NCBI RefSeq assembly: GCF_004341245.1
Contig: NZ_SLWY01000001.1
Coordinates: 204,554 to 268,553, forward strand
Length of the DNA stretch: 64,000 nt
Direction of reading: 5' to 3'
From: Plasticicumulans lactativorans
GTDB taxonomy: Bacteria; Pseudomonadota; Gammaproteobacteria; Competibacterales; Competibacteraceae
Shown: one piece after another, positions 47,247-57,715 of the stretch
Numbering within the stretch: the stretch's first letter is position 1
Layout of the letters: the number at the start of each line of letters is the position of its first letter
Made by a program: the position numbers and the translations under genes
Notes under the pieces: generated by a model
What the model saw: the letters and a program-made list of their open reading frames with translations, nothing else
Told to the model about the DNA's origin: nothing
The model's database searches: none

Positions 47247-47771
47247 ATGAAACTGCTTGACCGCCTGTTCGAACGCTCCACCCGGCGCGTCGCCGAAACC
47301 ACCTCGCGCCGCGCCGCGCTCGCCCGCATCGGCTCGTGGATCGTTGCCGGCAGCGCGCTGCCGCTGCTGCTGCCGATCGACCGCGTCGCCGGCCGCGCGC
47401 TCGCCGCCGAAACCGGCAAGCCCGGTGACCCGGGCGACCCCAACAGTTGTGACTACTGGCGCTACTGCTCGGTCGACGGCTTCCTGTGCACCTGCTGCGG
47501 CGGCACCGTGACCTCGTGCCCGCCCGGCGTCGAGGTGTCGCAGGTGACCTGGATCGGCACCTGCCGCAATCCGGCCGACGGCAAGGACTACATCATTTCC
47601 TACAACGACTGCTGCGGTAAGCAGAGCTGCGGGCAGTGCGCCTGCACCCGCAACGACAGCGAGCAGCCGATGTACCGGCCGTTCAACAACAACGACATCA
47701 ACTGGTGCATGGGCGCGAAGTCGCAGGTCTACAACTGCACGCTCGCGGTGATCCGTGGTGTCGCGAACTGA
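47247..47771 (+). CDS. aauA: Aromatic amine dehydrogenase small (beta) subunit, TTQ-bearing
   Basis: 174 residues with a long leader containing a twin-arginine-like SRRAALARIG. The mature part has 14 cysteines. Trp102 (TWIGTC) and Trp153 (INWCMG) are 51 apart, the spacing of the two tryptophans that crosslink to tryptophan tryptophylquinone. Asp121 (YNDCCG) and Asp77 (SVDGF) match the catalytic and maturation aspartates. CDYWRYC and FLCTCCGGT resemble the aromatic amine dehydrogenase subunit more than methylamine dehydrogenase. The subunit transfers electrons from the amine to a periplasmic acceptor. Confidence 0.96.
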   Translation: MKLLDRLFERSTRRVAETTSRRAALARIGSWIVAGSALPLLLPIDRVAGRALAAETGKPGDPGDPNSCDYWRYCSVDGFLCTCCGGTVTSCPPGVEVSQVTWIGTCRNPADGKDYIISYNDCCGKQSCGQCACTRNDSEQPMYRPFNNNDINWCMGAKSQVYNCTLAVIRGVAN

Positions 47772-48288
47772 GCGCGGGCGCCGCGGCGGCGCGGCGCTCG
47801 CCGCGCTGCTGCTGGCGGCGCTGACGGGGACGGCGCAGGCGCGCTCGATCCCGCAGCCGGGGCTGCCGCCGTCGGTCGGCGCCACGCCGGCCGGCGCCAC
47901 CGGCTACCGCCCCGCCGTCAACTACCAGCTGCAGTGCGCCGGCTGCCACCTCGGCGACGGTCGCGGTGCGCACGCGAGCCTGGTGCCGAAGATGAAGGAC
48001 TTCGTCGGCCGCTTCCTCGACGTCGACGGCGGGCGCGAGTTCCTGGTGCGGGTGCCGGGGGTGGCGCAGTCGGGCCTCTCCGACGCCGAGCTCGCCGAGC
48101 TGCTGAACTGGCTGCTGACCGGCGACATCGCCGGCGCCAGCCGTCCGCAGGCGTTCGTCCCCTACACCACCGAGGAGGTCGCGCGGCAGCGCCACGAGCC
48201 GCTGATCGACGTGTTCCGCACCCGCGCCGGGCTGATCGCCGCGATGCGCGCGCGCGGCATCGCGATCGACGACGGCTCGACGCCCTGA
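47755..48288 (+). CDS. Monoheme cytochrome c, probable electron acceptor of the amine dehydrogenase
   Basis: 177 residues from a GTG at 47755 that overlaps the aauA stop by 17 bases (a second GTG is at 47758). A signal peptide (AALAALLLAALTGTAQA) is followed by a single heme site, Cys61-Ala-Gly-Cys64-His65, in LQCAGCHLGDGRGAH. The C-terminal half is a longer helical extension. The overlap indicates coupled translation with the dehydrogenase, and it may take its electrons. No azurin or amicyanin gene is adjacent. Confidence 0.9.
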   Translation: MVSRTERGRRGGAALAALLLAALTGTAQARSIPQPGLPPSVGATPAGATGYRPAVNYQLQCAGCHLGDGRGAHASLVPKMKDFVGRFLDVDGGREFLVRVPGVAQSGLSDAELAELLNWLLTGDIAGASRPQAFVPYTTEEVARQRHEPLIDVFRTRAGLIAAMRARGIAIDDGSTP

Positions 48289-48314
48289 GCGGGGAACGGT
48301 TCTCCGCATGACCG

Positions 48315-48344
48315 ACGGGGGTGCCGCTTGGCCGGCACCCCCGT
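48315..48344. terminator. Bidirectional terminator between the amine dehydrogenase operon and recN
   Basis: ACGGGGGTGCCG (48315-48326) and CGGCACCCCCGT (48333-48344) form a perfect 12-pair stem with a 6-base loop, followed by TGCCTTT on the plus strand. It lies between convergent genes. Confidence 0.75.
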
Positions 48345-48389
48345 TGCCTTTGGCGCCACTGTGCGGAAGGCGGACGGGCCGGCGGTCGC

Positions 48390-50060
48390 TCAGCCCGCGG
48401 CGGCGCGCTCGATCATCTCGCGGGCGTGGGCGAGGGTGTTCTCGGTCAGCTCGACGCCGCCGAGCATGCGCGCGATCTCGGTGACGCGCGCGGCGGCGGC
48501 GAGCGGGGCGACGCCGGTGCGGGTGCGCTCGCCGTCGGTTTCCTTGCGTACCTGCAGGTGCTGGTGCGCCTGTGCGGCGACCTGCGGCAGGTGGGTGACG
48601 CACAGCACCTGGCGGCTGCCGCCGAGCTGGCGCAGCTGGCGCCCGACGATCTCGGCGACGCCGCCGCCGATGCCGGTGTCGACCTCGTCGAAGATCAGCG
48701 TCGGGATGTACGCGCTGTGTGCGGCGATCACCTGCAGCGCCAGGCTGATGCGCGACAGCTCGCCGCCCGAGGCGACCTTGGCGAGCGGACGCAGCGGCTG
48801 CCCCGGGTTGGCGCTGACCATGAACTCGACGCTCTGCAGCCCGTGCGGCGCCGGCTTGTCGGTGGCTTCGAGCTGCACCGCGAAGCGTCCGCCGGGCATG
48901 CCGAGCTCGTGCATCGCCGCGCTCACGCGGCTGCCGAGCTCGGCCGCGGCGACCGCGCGCTCGGCACCGACGCGCTCGGCGACGCGCAGGTAGGCCTCGC
49001 GCGCGGCGGCGAGTTCGCGTTCGAGCTCGCCCTGGTGGAATTCGCCGTTCTCGAGCTCGTCGAGCTCGGCGCGCAGGTGTTCGAGCAGCCCCGGCAGCTC
49101 GGCACCGCTCACGCGGTGCTTGCGCGCCAGCGCCTGCACCTCGGCGAGGCGGTTCTCGACCCAGGCGAGGCGGCGCGGGTCGAGGTCGAGCCCGCGCACG
49201 TAGCGGCGCAGCTCGTCGGCAGCCTCCTGCACCTGGATCAGCGCGCCGTTGAGCAGTTCGAGCGCCGGCGCCAGCGCGGGGTCGAGCCGCGCCAGCGCGT
49301 CGAGGCTGCCGGCGGCGTCGGCGAGCAGGGCCTGCGCGCTGACCTCCTCGCCCTCGTAGAGGCGCTCGAGCGCCTCCTGGCTGCTCGCCAGCAGGCGCCC
49401 GGCGTTGGCCAGGCGCGCGTGCTCGGCATCGAGTTCGGCGAGCTCGCCGGCGGCGAGGGCGAGCGCGTCGAGCTCCTGCACCTGGTAGCGCAGCATGTCG
49501 AGGCGGGCGTCGCGCTCGGCGCTGCGCGCGGCGAGCTCGTCGAGGCGCCGCCGCGCGCGGGCGAGGCGCTGGAAGTGGCCGCCGAGCTCGGCCAGCGCCT
49601 CGCGCAGGCCGGCGTAGTCGTCGAGCAGTTCGCGCTGCGCGTCGCGCCGCATCAACGACTGGTGCTCGTGCTGGCCGTGGATGTCGACCAGGCGCTCGCC
49701 GAGGTCCTTGAGCGCGGCGAGCGGCTGCGGGGTGCCGTTGATGTAGGCGCGCGAGCGCCCGTCGCGGCCGATGGTGCGCCGGAGCAGGCATTCGCCGTCG
49801 CGGTCGAGGTCGCGCTCGGCGAGCCAGGCCTGTGCCGCCGACAGGTGGCCGAGGTCGAACGCCGCGCTGATCTCTGCGCGCTCGGCGCCGCTGCGCACCA
49901 GTTCGGCCTCGGCGCGGTCGCCGAGCAGCAGGCCGAGGGCGTCGATCATGATCGACTTGCCGGCGCCGGTCTCGCCGGTGACCGCGGTCAGGCCGGGGGC
50001 GAGGTCGAGCTCGAGCGCGTCGACGATCGCGAAGTCGCGGATTTGCAGGTGCAGGAGCAT
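48390..50060 (-). CDS. recN: DNA repair protein RecN
   Basis: 556 residues. SMC-like ATPase: Walker A GETGAGKS near the N-terminus, long coiled-coil arms in the middle (about 150-360), then the ABC signature ASGGELSRISLALQVI and Walker B TLIFDEVDTGIGG, and the terminal VTHLPQVAAQAHQHLQV. RecN acts at double-strand breaks in recombinational repair. It is 34 bp downstream of nadK on the same strand. Confidence 0.98.
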   Translation of the reverse strand: MLLHLQIRDFAIVDALELDLAPGLTAVTGETGAGKSIMIDALGLLLGDRAEAELVRSGAERAEISAAFDLGHLSAAQAWLAERDLDRDGECLLRRTIGRDGRSRAYINGTPQPLAALKDLGERLVDIHGQHEHQSLMRRDAQRELLDDYAGLREALAELGGHFQRLARARRRLDELAARSAERDARLDMLRYQVQELDALALAAGELAELDAEHARLANAGRLLASSQEALERLYEGEEVSAQALLADAAGSLDALARLDPALAPALELLNGALIQVQEAADELRRYVRGLDLDPRRLAWVENRLAEVQALARKHRVSGAELPGLLEHLRAELDELENGEFHQGELERELAAAREAYLRVAERVGAERAVAAAELGSRVSAAMHELGMPGGRFAVQLEATDKPAPHGLQSVEFMVSANPGQPLRPLAKVASGGELSRISLALQVIAAHSAYIPTLIFDEVDTGIGGGVAEIVGRQLRQLGGSRQVLCVTHLPQVAAQAHQHLQVRKETDGERTRTGVAPLAAAARVTEIARMLGGVELTENTLAHAREMIERAAAG

Positions 50061-50094
50061 CGCGGGGCGGAAGTCTCGTGGCCGGCGCGCGGCG

Positions 50095-50994
50095 CTAGCG
50101 GTTGGAATCGGTGCCCTCGGGGCTCACGCCCCAGCGCAGCTTGGCGCGCAGCAGCTCGAAGTAGTCGTGGTCGTTGGGGTGCAGCAGGCGCAGCTTGCGG
50201 CGCTTCTTGCGGATCACGATGCGGTCGCCGGTTTCGAGCGCGAGGCTGATCTGCCCGTCGCAGGTCACCTGCGCGTGGGTGGCCTTGTGCCCGGCGACGA
50301 CGATCTCGATCTCGGCGTCGGCCGCCACCACGATCGGGCGGTGGGTGAGGGTGTGCGGGCAGATCGGCACCAGCACCACGGCTTCGAGCAGCGGGTGCAG
50401 CAGCGGGCCGCCGCCCGACAGCGCGTAGGCGGTGGAGCCGGTCGGCGTGGAGATGATCAGCCCGTCGGCGCGGTAGGTGTTGAGCAGGCGCCCGTCGAGG
50501 AAGGTTTCGAGTTCGACCATGCGCGCGACGTCGCGCTTGTGCACGACCACGTCGTTGAGCGCGTCGGCCTGGCTGACCACGGCGTTGCCGCGGCGCACCT
50601 CGGCGTGCAGCAGCGAGCGCTCCTCCTCGCGGAAGCGCCCGCGCAGGATCTCGTCGAGGCCGCGCGGGATCTCGTCGGGCGAGACGTCGGCGAGGAAGCC
50701 GAGGCGGCCGAGGTTGACGCCGACGATCGGCACCTGGAAGTCGACCAGCGCGCGCGCCGCGGCGAGCAGCGTGCCGTCGCCGCCGACGACGATCGCCAGC
50801 TCCGACAGCCGCCCGAGGGTGCGGCGGTTGGCGACTTCCAGCCCGCGCGGCGGGATCAGCTCGGCGGTGGCTTCGTCGAGCAGCACGCGCAGCCCGGCGC
50901 GGCGCAGGAAGTCGCCGATCAGCGTGATCATGGGCTCGACGCTCGGATCGCCGTATTTGCCGATCAGTCCGATCGTGTTGAAGAGATACGCCAT
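50095..50994 (-). CDS. nadK: NAD kinase
   Basis: 299 residues. Conserved NAD kinase motifs: VVGGDGTLLAAAR with the catalytic Asp of GGDG, GVNLGRLGFLADV, NDVVVHKRDVARM and ISTPTGSTAYALSGGGPLLHP. It makes NADP from NAD with ATP. It is divergent from hrcA; the 143-bp region between them holds the CIRCE operator, so nadK-recN might also respond to HrcA. Confidence 0.98.
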   Translation of the reverse strand: MAYLFNTIGLIGKYGDPSVEPMITLIGDFLRRAGLRVLLDEATAELIPPRGLEVANRRTLGRLSELAIVVGGDGTLLAAARALVDFQVPIVGVNLGRLGFLADVSPDEIPRGLDEILRGRFREEERSLLHAEVRRGNAVVSQADALNDVVVHKRDVARMVELETFLDGRLLNTYRADGLIISTPTGSTAYALSGGGPLLHPLLEAVVLVPICPHTLTHRPIVVAADAEIEIVVAGHKATHAQVTCDGQISLALETGDRIVIRKKRRKLRLLHPNDHDYFELLRAKLRWGVSPEGTDSNR

Positions 50995-51061
50995 CGTGGG
51001 GTGCCTGCGGGGTCGGTCCGGGAGCTATGATCGCATGCACCCGCCGGGGCCGGCACCCGCC

Positions 51062-51091
51062 TTGACACCCTGGAAAGCGAGTTGCTAGCGT
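51062..51091 (+). promoter_or_regulatory. Probable sigma-70 promoter of hrcA
   Basis: TTGACA (51062-51067) is a perfect -35. TAGCGT (51086-51091) is a weak -10 at an 18-bp spacing. The predicted start point falls in the CIRCE element. Confidence 0.6.
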
Positions 51092-51094
51092 GGG

Positions 51095-51121
51095 CTGGCA
51101 CTCTCAGGTCAGGAGTGCCAA
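51095..51121. promoter_or_regulatory. CIRCE operator (HrcA binding site)
   Basis: CTGGCACTC, 9 bases, GAGTGCCAA: an almost perfect inverted repeat matching the CIRCE consensus TTAGCACTC-N9-GAGTGCTAA. It overlaps the expected transcription start of hrcA, so HrcA should repress its own operon. Confidence 0.92.
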
Positions 51122-51137
51122 AGCGGAGGCCTGTCAG

Positions 51138-52196
51138 GTGACCCAACCCGATCCTGCGCCCGCGGCCCAATTGTCGGAGCGCGCGCAACGTCTGCTGAAG
51201 GTGCTGGTCGAGCGCTACATCGAGGAAGGCCAGCCGGTCGGCTCGCGCACCCTCGCCAAGGGCGGCATCGAGCTGAGCCCGGCATCGATCCGCAACGTCA
51301 TGGCCGATCTGGAGGAGCTGGGCTTCCTGCGCGCGCCGCACACCTCGGCGGGGCGGGTGCCGACGGTACGCGGCTACCGCTTCTTCGTCGACAGCCTGAT
51401 GTGCGTGCAGCCGCTGGAATCGGCCGCCGTCGACCGCGTCCGCCGCACGCTCGACCCGCACGCCTCGACCACCGACCTGGTGCAGTCGGCCTCGACCCTG
51501 CTGTCGGGGCTGTCGCACATGGCCGGGGTGGTGATGGTGCCGCGGCGCGATTCGCTGACGCTGCGCCAGGTCGAGTTCCTGCCGCTGTCCGATCGCCGCG
51601 TGCTGGCGATCCTGGTGGTCAACGAGCGTGAGGTGCAGAACCGCATCATCCACGTCAGCCGCGACTACTCGCGGATCGAGCTGCTGGAGGCGGCGAACTA
51701 CCTCAACGCGCTGTTCGCCGGGCGCGACATCTTCCAGGTGCGTTCGGAGCTGCTCGCCGAGATGCGCAGGGCGCAGTCCGACGTCAACGACCTGATGCGC
51801 CGCGCGGTGGAGATGGCCGAGCAGACCTTCGTCGCCGACGGCGAGGCCGCCGACGACTTCGTGATGGCCGGGCAGACCAACCTGATGGGCTTCTCGGAGC
51901 TCGCCGACGTCGCCCGCCTGCGCCAGCTGTTCGAGGCCTTCACGCAGAAGCGCGACCTGCTCGGGCTGTTCGACCAGTGCATGCACGCGCAGGGCGTGCA
52001 GATCTTCATCGGCGACGAGACCGGCTACGACGTGCTCGAGGAATGCAGCGTGATCACCGCGCCCTACGAGGTCGACGGCCGCGTGCTCGGCGTGCTCGGC
52101 GTGGTCGGGCCGACGCGCATGGCCTACGAGCGCATGGTGCCGCTGGTCGACGTCACCGCCCGGCTGTTGTCGGCGGCCTTGAATTCCCGCGTCTGA
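51138..52196 (+). CDS. hrcA: Heat-inducible transcription repressor HrcA
   Basis: 352 residues from the GTG at 51138, eight bases after GGAGG (51125-51129); the longer frame would start inside the promoter. The N-terminal winged helix (SERAQRLLKVLVERYIEEGQPVGSRTLAK, SPASIRNVMADLEELGFLRAPHTSAGRVPT) binds CIRCE. The rest is the HrcA dimerisation domain with GDETGYDVLEECSVITAPYE. It represses heat-shock genes in partnership with GroEL. It heads the hrcA-grpE-dnaK-dnaJ group. Confidence 0.97.
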   Translation: MTQPDPAPAAQLSERAQRLLKVLVERYIEEGQPVGSRTLAKGGIELSPASIRNVMADLEELGFLRAPHTSAGRVPTVRGYRFFVDSLMCVQPLESAAVDRVRRTLDPHASTTDLVQSASTLLSGLSHMAGVVMVPRRDSLTLRQVEFLPLSDRRVLAILVVNEREVQNRIIHVSRDYSRIELLEAANYLNALFAGRDIFQVRSELLAEMRRAQSDVNDLMRRAVEMAEQTFVADGEAADDFVMAGQTNLMGFSELADVARLRQLFEAFTQKRDLLGLFDQCMHAQGVQIFIGDETGYDVLEECSVITAPYEVDGRVLGVLGVVGPTRMAYERMVPLVDVTARLLSAALNSRV

Positions 52197-52287
52197 TCCC
52201 CACCTCGCGTCACGGTAGCCTGTCCGCCGGTGCGACGCCGCGGCCAGAGGCACACCCGACATCCGACCCGATTGCGGAGATTCGCCC

Positions 52288-52908
52288 ATGATTCAAGAGG
52301 ACATCAACGCCGGGGCCGCGCCTGCGCCCGCGGCGGAGACCGACGCCCCGGCCGCCGCGCCGGTGCAGGACGATCCGCCGGCGACTGCAGCGTCGGCCAC
52401 CCCGCACGAGGACCTGCCGGTCGCCATGCCGGAGCAGGAGATCGCCAACCTGCGCGCCGAGCTCGCCCAGGTGCAGGCGCAGGCCGACGAGCACTGGAAC
52501 GCCTTCCTCGGCGCCCGCGCCGAGATGGACAACCTGCGCAAGCGCGCCGAGCGCGATCTCGCCAACGCCCACAAGTTCGCGCTGGAGAAGTTCTTCGGCG
52601 AGCTGCTACCGGTGCGCGACAGCCTCGAGATGGGCATCGCCGCCGCGGTCGACGGCATCGACCCGGCCAAGCTGCGCGAGGGCTCGGAGCTGACGCTGCG
52701 CATGCTCGAAACCGCGATGGACAAGTTCGGCCTGGTCGAGGTGAACCCGCAGGGGGAGCGCTTCAACCCCGAGCAGCACGAGGCGCTGGCGATGGCGCCG
52801 GTGCCCGGCGCCGAGCCCAACACCATCGTGCAGGTGGTGCAGAAGGGCTATGTGCTGAACGAACGCCTGGTGCGTCCGGCGAAGGTCATCGTCGCCCGCG
52901 CGCCGTGA
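52288..52908 (+). CDS. grpE: Nucleotide exchange factor GrpE
   Basis: 206 residues. An Ala/Pro-rich disordered N-terminus (1-50) is followed by the long coiled-coil (EIANLRAELAQVQAQADEHWNAFLGARAEMDNLRKR) and the beta-domain with GLVEVNPQGERFNPEQHEALAMAPVPG and GYVLNERLVRPAKVIVA. It releases ADP from DnaK. It starts 91 bp after hrcA. Confidence 0.97.
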   Translation: MIQEDINAGAAPAPAAETDAPAAAPVQDDPPATAASATPHEDLPVAMPEQEIANLRAELAQVQAQADEHWNAFLGARAEMDNLRKRAERDLANAHKFALEKFFGELLPVRDSLEMGIAAAVDGIDPAKLREGSELTLRMLETAMDKFGLVEVNPQGERFNPEQHEALAMAPVPGAEPNTIVQVVQKGYVLNERLVRPAKVIVARAP

Positions 52909-52929
52909 GCGATGCGCGGCCCGCCGTGC

Positions 52930-52957
52930 CTTGAAGGTGGCGCCGGCGGCCCCACAT
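52930..52957 (+). promoter_or_regulatory. Sigma-32-type heat-shock promoter before dnaK
   Basis: CTTGAA (52930-52935), a 14-base spacer and CCCCACAT (52950-52957) match the sigma-32 consensus CTTGAA-N13/14-CCCCATNT. It lies 68 bp before the dnaK ATG. Confidence 0.75.
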
Positions 52958-53025
52958 CCCGGCCAGACGCGAGCGCAGCCTCGCACCCGCAACCCCGCAT
53001 CGAGCACCCGTAGAGAGAACAGAAC

Positions 53026-54948
<1,923 letters not shown>

Positions 54949-54970
54949 GCGCCAGCCAGCGCATCGCGAC

Positions 54971-55004
54971 GAAGTCCGGGGCCGGATGACGGCCTCCGGA
55001 CTTC
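54971..55004 (+). terminator. Strong hairpin between dnaK and dnaJ
   Basis: GAAGTCCGG (54971-54979) pairs with CCGGACTTC (54996-55004), and GGCCG with CGGCC inside, with one bulged T and a 5-base loop. GCCGTTTG follows. It may be a partial terminator, or a processing site that lowers dnaJ relative to dnaK. Confidence 0.6.
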
Positions 55005-55054
55005 GCCGTTTGTGAGGGGCGTGCCGCGCCCCGCTCACCAGAGCCCCGAAGTCC

Positions 55055-56197
55055 ATGCCCAAGCGCGATTTCTACGAAGTGCTCGGCGTCGCCAAGAACG
55101 CGAGCGACGACGACATCAAGAAGGCCTACCGCCGCCTGGCGATGAAGCTGCACCCCGACCGCAACCCCGGTGACGCGGTCGCCGAAGAGAAATTCAAGGA
55201 GGTCAAGGAGGCCTACGAGGTGCTCTCCGACGCACGCAAGCGCGCCGCCTACGACCAGTTCGGCCACGCCGGGCTGGAGGGCGCGGCGGGCGGGGGCGCC
55301 GGGGGCTTCGGCGCCGGCGGCGGACCGAGCTTCTCCGACATCTTCGGCGACGTCTTCGGCGACATCTTCAGCGGTGGCCGCGGCGGTGGCCGCGACGCCG
55401 CCTACCGCGGCTCCGACCTGCGCTACATGCTCGACCTCACGCTCGAAGAGGCCGTGTTCGGCACCACCGCGAAGATCCGCGTGCCGACGCTGGTGAGCTG
55501 CCAGCACTGCAACGGCTCGGGCGCGAAGAAGGGCACCAAGCCGAGCACCTGCCCGACCTGCAACGGCGTCGGCCAGGTGCGCATGCAGCAGGGCTTCTTC
55601 TCGATCCAGCAGACCTGCCCGCGCTGCCACGGCCGCGGCGTGGTGATCATGGACCCCTGCGACCACTGCCACGGCCACGGCCGCGTCGAGGAGCAGAAGA
55701 CGCTGTCGGTCAAGGTGCCGCCGGGCGTCGACAACGGCGACCGCATCCGCCTGGCCGGCGAGGGCGAGGCGGGCGAGGGCGGCGGGCCGTCCGGCGACCT
55801 CTACGTGCAGATCCGCGTCAAGCCGCACCCGATCTTCACCCGCGAGGAGAACGACCTCTACTGCGAGGTGCCGATCAGCTTCACGATGGCCGCGCTCGGC
55901 GGCGAGCTCGACGTGCCGACGCTCGACGGGCGCGTCAACCTCAAGGTGCCGGCCGAGACCCAGACCGGGCGCGTGTTCCGCCTGCGCAACAAGGGCGTCA
56001 AGCCGGTGCGCGGCGGCAACCAGGGCGACCTGCTGTGCAAGGTCACGGTCGAGACCCCGGTCAACCTGACCGCCGAGCAGCGCGACCTGCTCGAACGCTT
56101 CGCCGCGACGATGGGCGACCGCGCCCACGAGCACGCCCCGCAGTCGCAGGGCTGGTTCGACAAGGTCAAGAGCTTCTGGGACCAGATGACCGGCTAG
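55055..56197 (+). CDS. dnaJ: Chaperone protein DnaJ
   Basis: 380 residues. J-domain with HPD in [11 protein letters not shown]; Gly/Phe-rich region (about 75-120); zinc domain with four CxxCxGxG repeats ([32 protein letters not shown]); C-terminal substrate-binding and dimerisation domain. It stimulates DnaK ATPase and delivers substrates. It is 106 bp after dnaK, across the hairpin. Confidence 0.99.
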   Translation: MPKRDFYEVLGVAKNASDDDIKKAYRRLAMKLHPDRNPGDAVAEEKFKEVKEAYEVLSDARKRAAYDQFGHAGLEGAAGGGAGGFGAGGGPSFSDIFGDVFGDIFSGGRGGGRDAAYRGSDLRYMLDLTLEEAVFGTTAKIRVPTLVSCQHCNGSGAKKGTKPSTCPTCNGVGQVRMQQGFFSIQQTCPRCHGRGVVIMDPCDHCHGHGRVEEQKTLSVKVPPGVDNGDRIRLAGEGEAGEGGGPSGDLYVQIRVKPHPIFTREENDLYCEVPISFTMAALGGELDVPTLDGRVNLKVPAETQTGRVFRLRNKGVKPVRGGNQGDLLCKVTVETPVNLTAEQRDLLERFAATMGDRAHEHAPQSQGWFDKVKSFWDQMTG

Positions 56198-56206
56198 CGG
56201 CCGGGC

Positions 56207-56231
56207 CCCGGGCGCCACCGCTGCGCCCGGG
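56207..56231 (+). terminator. Hairpin after dnaJ
   Basis: CCCGGGCGC (56207-56215) and GCGCCCGGG (56223-56231) form a perfect nine-pair stem starting 9 bp after the dnaJ stop. There is no clear T-run. Confidence 0.55.
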
Positions 56232-56559
56232 CCTCCTGCGTCCCGGCGCGTGCGGCGGCCCCTGCCGGCCGCCCGCGCCGTCGCCCTGCCCGGCCCCTGC
56301 CCGGCCCCTGGGCGGGCGTCACGCCGGCACGCCGCCCCCGCTGCCGGAGCGGCCGGGCCGGTGATCCGCCGGCGCCGCGATCCATCGGCGCCATCCGTTG
56401 TCAAATCCCTGCTGTATCCACCGCAGTGAGGAGGGAGGAGAGTCCTGTTGCATGTCTCGGGAGCGGGGTTCGCTTCGGCGTGTGCCGAAGGCCCGTTCAT
56501 GGAATTCGGAACGGAGGACAGGCGGGCTGCGGTCGCGCCTGCCTCCTGGAGGAAGCGCG
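56232..56559 (+). other. Intergenic region without a supported gene
   Basis: Between the dnaJ hairpin and the YbdK-type gene I see no convincing coding sequence. It contains a short tandem of CCTGCCCGGCC (about 56285-56310) and a perfect small hairpin CTTCGGC-GTGT-GCCGAAG at 56473-56490. GC is lower from about 56400 to 56510, where the promoter of the next gene may lie. Confidence 0.6.
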
Positions 56560-57702
56560 ATGACACACCTTGACGCACACGCCTACACCTTCGGTATCGA
56601 GGAAGAGTTTTTTCTGGTCGACCCGGCCACCCGCGACGTGGTGGCGGACGTTCCCAAGGAACTGGTCCGATCCTGCCGGCGCAGCCTCGGCGATTCGGTC
56701 ACCCACGAACTGCTGCAGTCACAGATCGAGATCTCCTCGCCGGTGTTCCGCGACTGCGCCGAAGCGCGCGAGGAGATGATCCGCCTGCGCCGCGGCATCG
56801 CCGAAATCGCCCGCGAGCGCGGCCTGAGCCTGCTGGCCGCCGGCACCGCGCCGCTGGCGCGCTGGCCCGAACAGCGCCACACCGACAAGCCGCACTACCG
56901 CCGCCTGATCGACGACTTCCAGATCGTCGCCTACCGCAACCTGCTGTGCGGGCTGCACATCCACGTCGAGGTGCCGCAGGGCGTCGACCGCGTCGACCTG
57001 ATGAACCGGATGATGCCGTGGCTGCCGGTGTTCCTCGCGCTGTCGACCTCGTCGCCGTTCTGGGACCGCCAGCGCACCGGGCTGATGAGCTACCGCCAGG
57101 CCGCCTACGACGAGTGGCCGCGCACCGGCATCCCCGATCACTTCGCCGACGAGGCCGAGTACCAGGGCTTCGTCGACCTGCTGGTCGGCAACGGCGCCGC
57201 CGAGAGCGCGAGCAGCCTGTGGTGGGCGATCCGCCCCTCCGAGCGCTACCCGACGCTGGAGCTGCGCATCACCGACAGCTGCACCCGCGTCGAGGACAGC
57301 CTCGCGATCGCCGCGCTGCTGCGCTGCCTGGTGCGCGCGCACGTGCGCCGCCCCGAACTCGGGTGCACGCACACGGTGTACACGCGGCGGCTGATCGACG
57401 AGAACCGCTGGCGCGCCAAACGCTACGGCACCGCCGCCGAGTTCATCGACGCCGACGGCAGCGGCACGCGGCCGTTCGCGCAGATCGTCGCCGACCTCGC
57501 CGAGCTGATCGCCGAGGACGTCGAGGCGCTCGGCTGCCACGACGCGGTGCGCCAGATGCAGCGCATCGTCGCCGAGGGCACCAGCGCCCACGAGCAGATC
57601 CGCATCTACCGCGCGCACCGCGACGCCGGCATCGGGCGCTTCGGTGCGCTGAAGGGCGTGGTCGACTGGCTGGTCGAAACCACTGTGCCGGCGATCGCGT
57701 AG
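56560..57702 (+). CDS. YbdK-type carboxylate-amine ligase (glutamate-cysteine ligase family 2)
   Basis: 380 residues from the ATG at 56560, preceded by TGGAGGAA. Motifs YTFGIEEEFFLVDPATRDV, ELLQSQIEISSPVF, LLCGLHIHVEVPQG and YPTLELRITDSCTRVEDSLAIAALLR are those of the GCS2/YbdK family. The E. coli homologue has weak glutamate-cysteine ligase activity; the physiological substrate is uncertain. Monocistronic. Confidence 0.93.
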   Translation: MTHLDAHAYTFGIEEEFFLVDPATRDVVADVPKELVRSCRRSLGDSVTHELLQSQIEISSPVFRDCAEAREEMIRLRRGIAEIARERGLSLLAAGTAPLARWPEQRHTDKPHYRRLIDDFQIVAYRNLLCGLHIHVEVPQGVDRVDLMNRMMPWLPVFLALSTSSPFWDRQRTGLMSYRQAAYDEWPRTGIPDHFADEAEYQGFVDLLVGNGAAESASSLWWAIRPSERYPTLELRITDSCTRVEDSLAIAALLRCLVRAHVRRPELGCTHTVYTRRLIDENRWRAKRYGTAAEFIDADGSGTRPFAQIVADLAELIAEDVEALGCHDAVRQMQRIVAEGTSAHEQIRIYRAHRDAGIGRFGALKGVVDWLVETTVPAIA

Positions 57703-57715
57703 GCCGCGCGTGGCC

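Noticed and set aside
56398..56559. The longer N-terminus of the YbdK-type ligase from 56398
   Set aside because: The extension is not family-like, and a strong ribosome binding site sits directly before the ATG at 56560.
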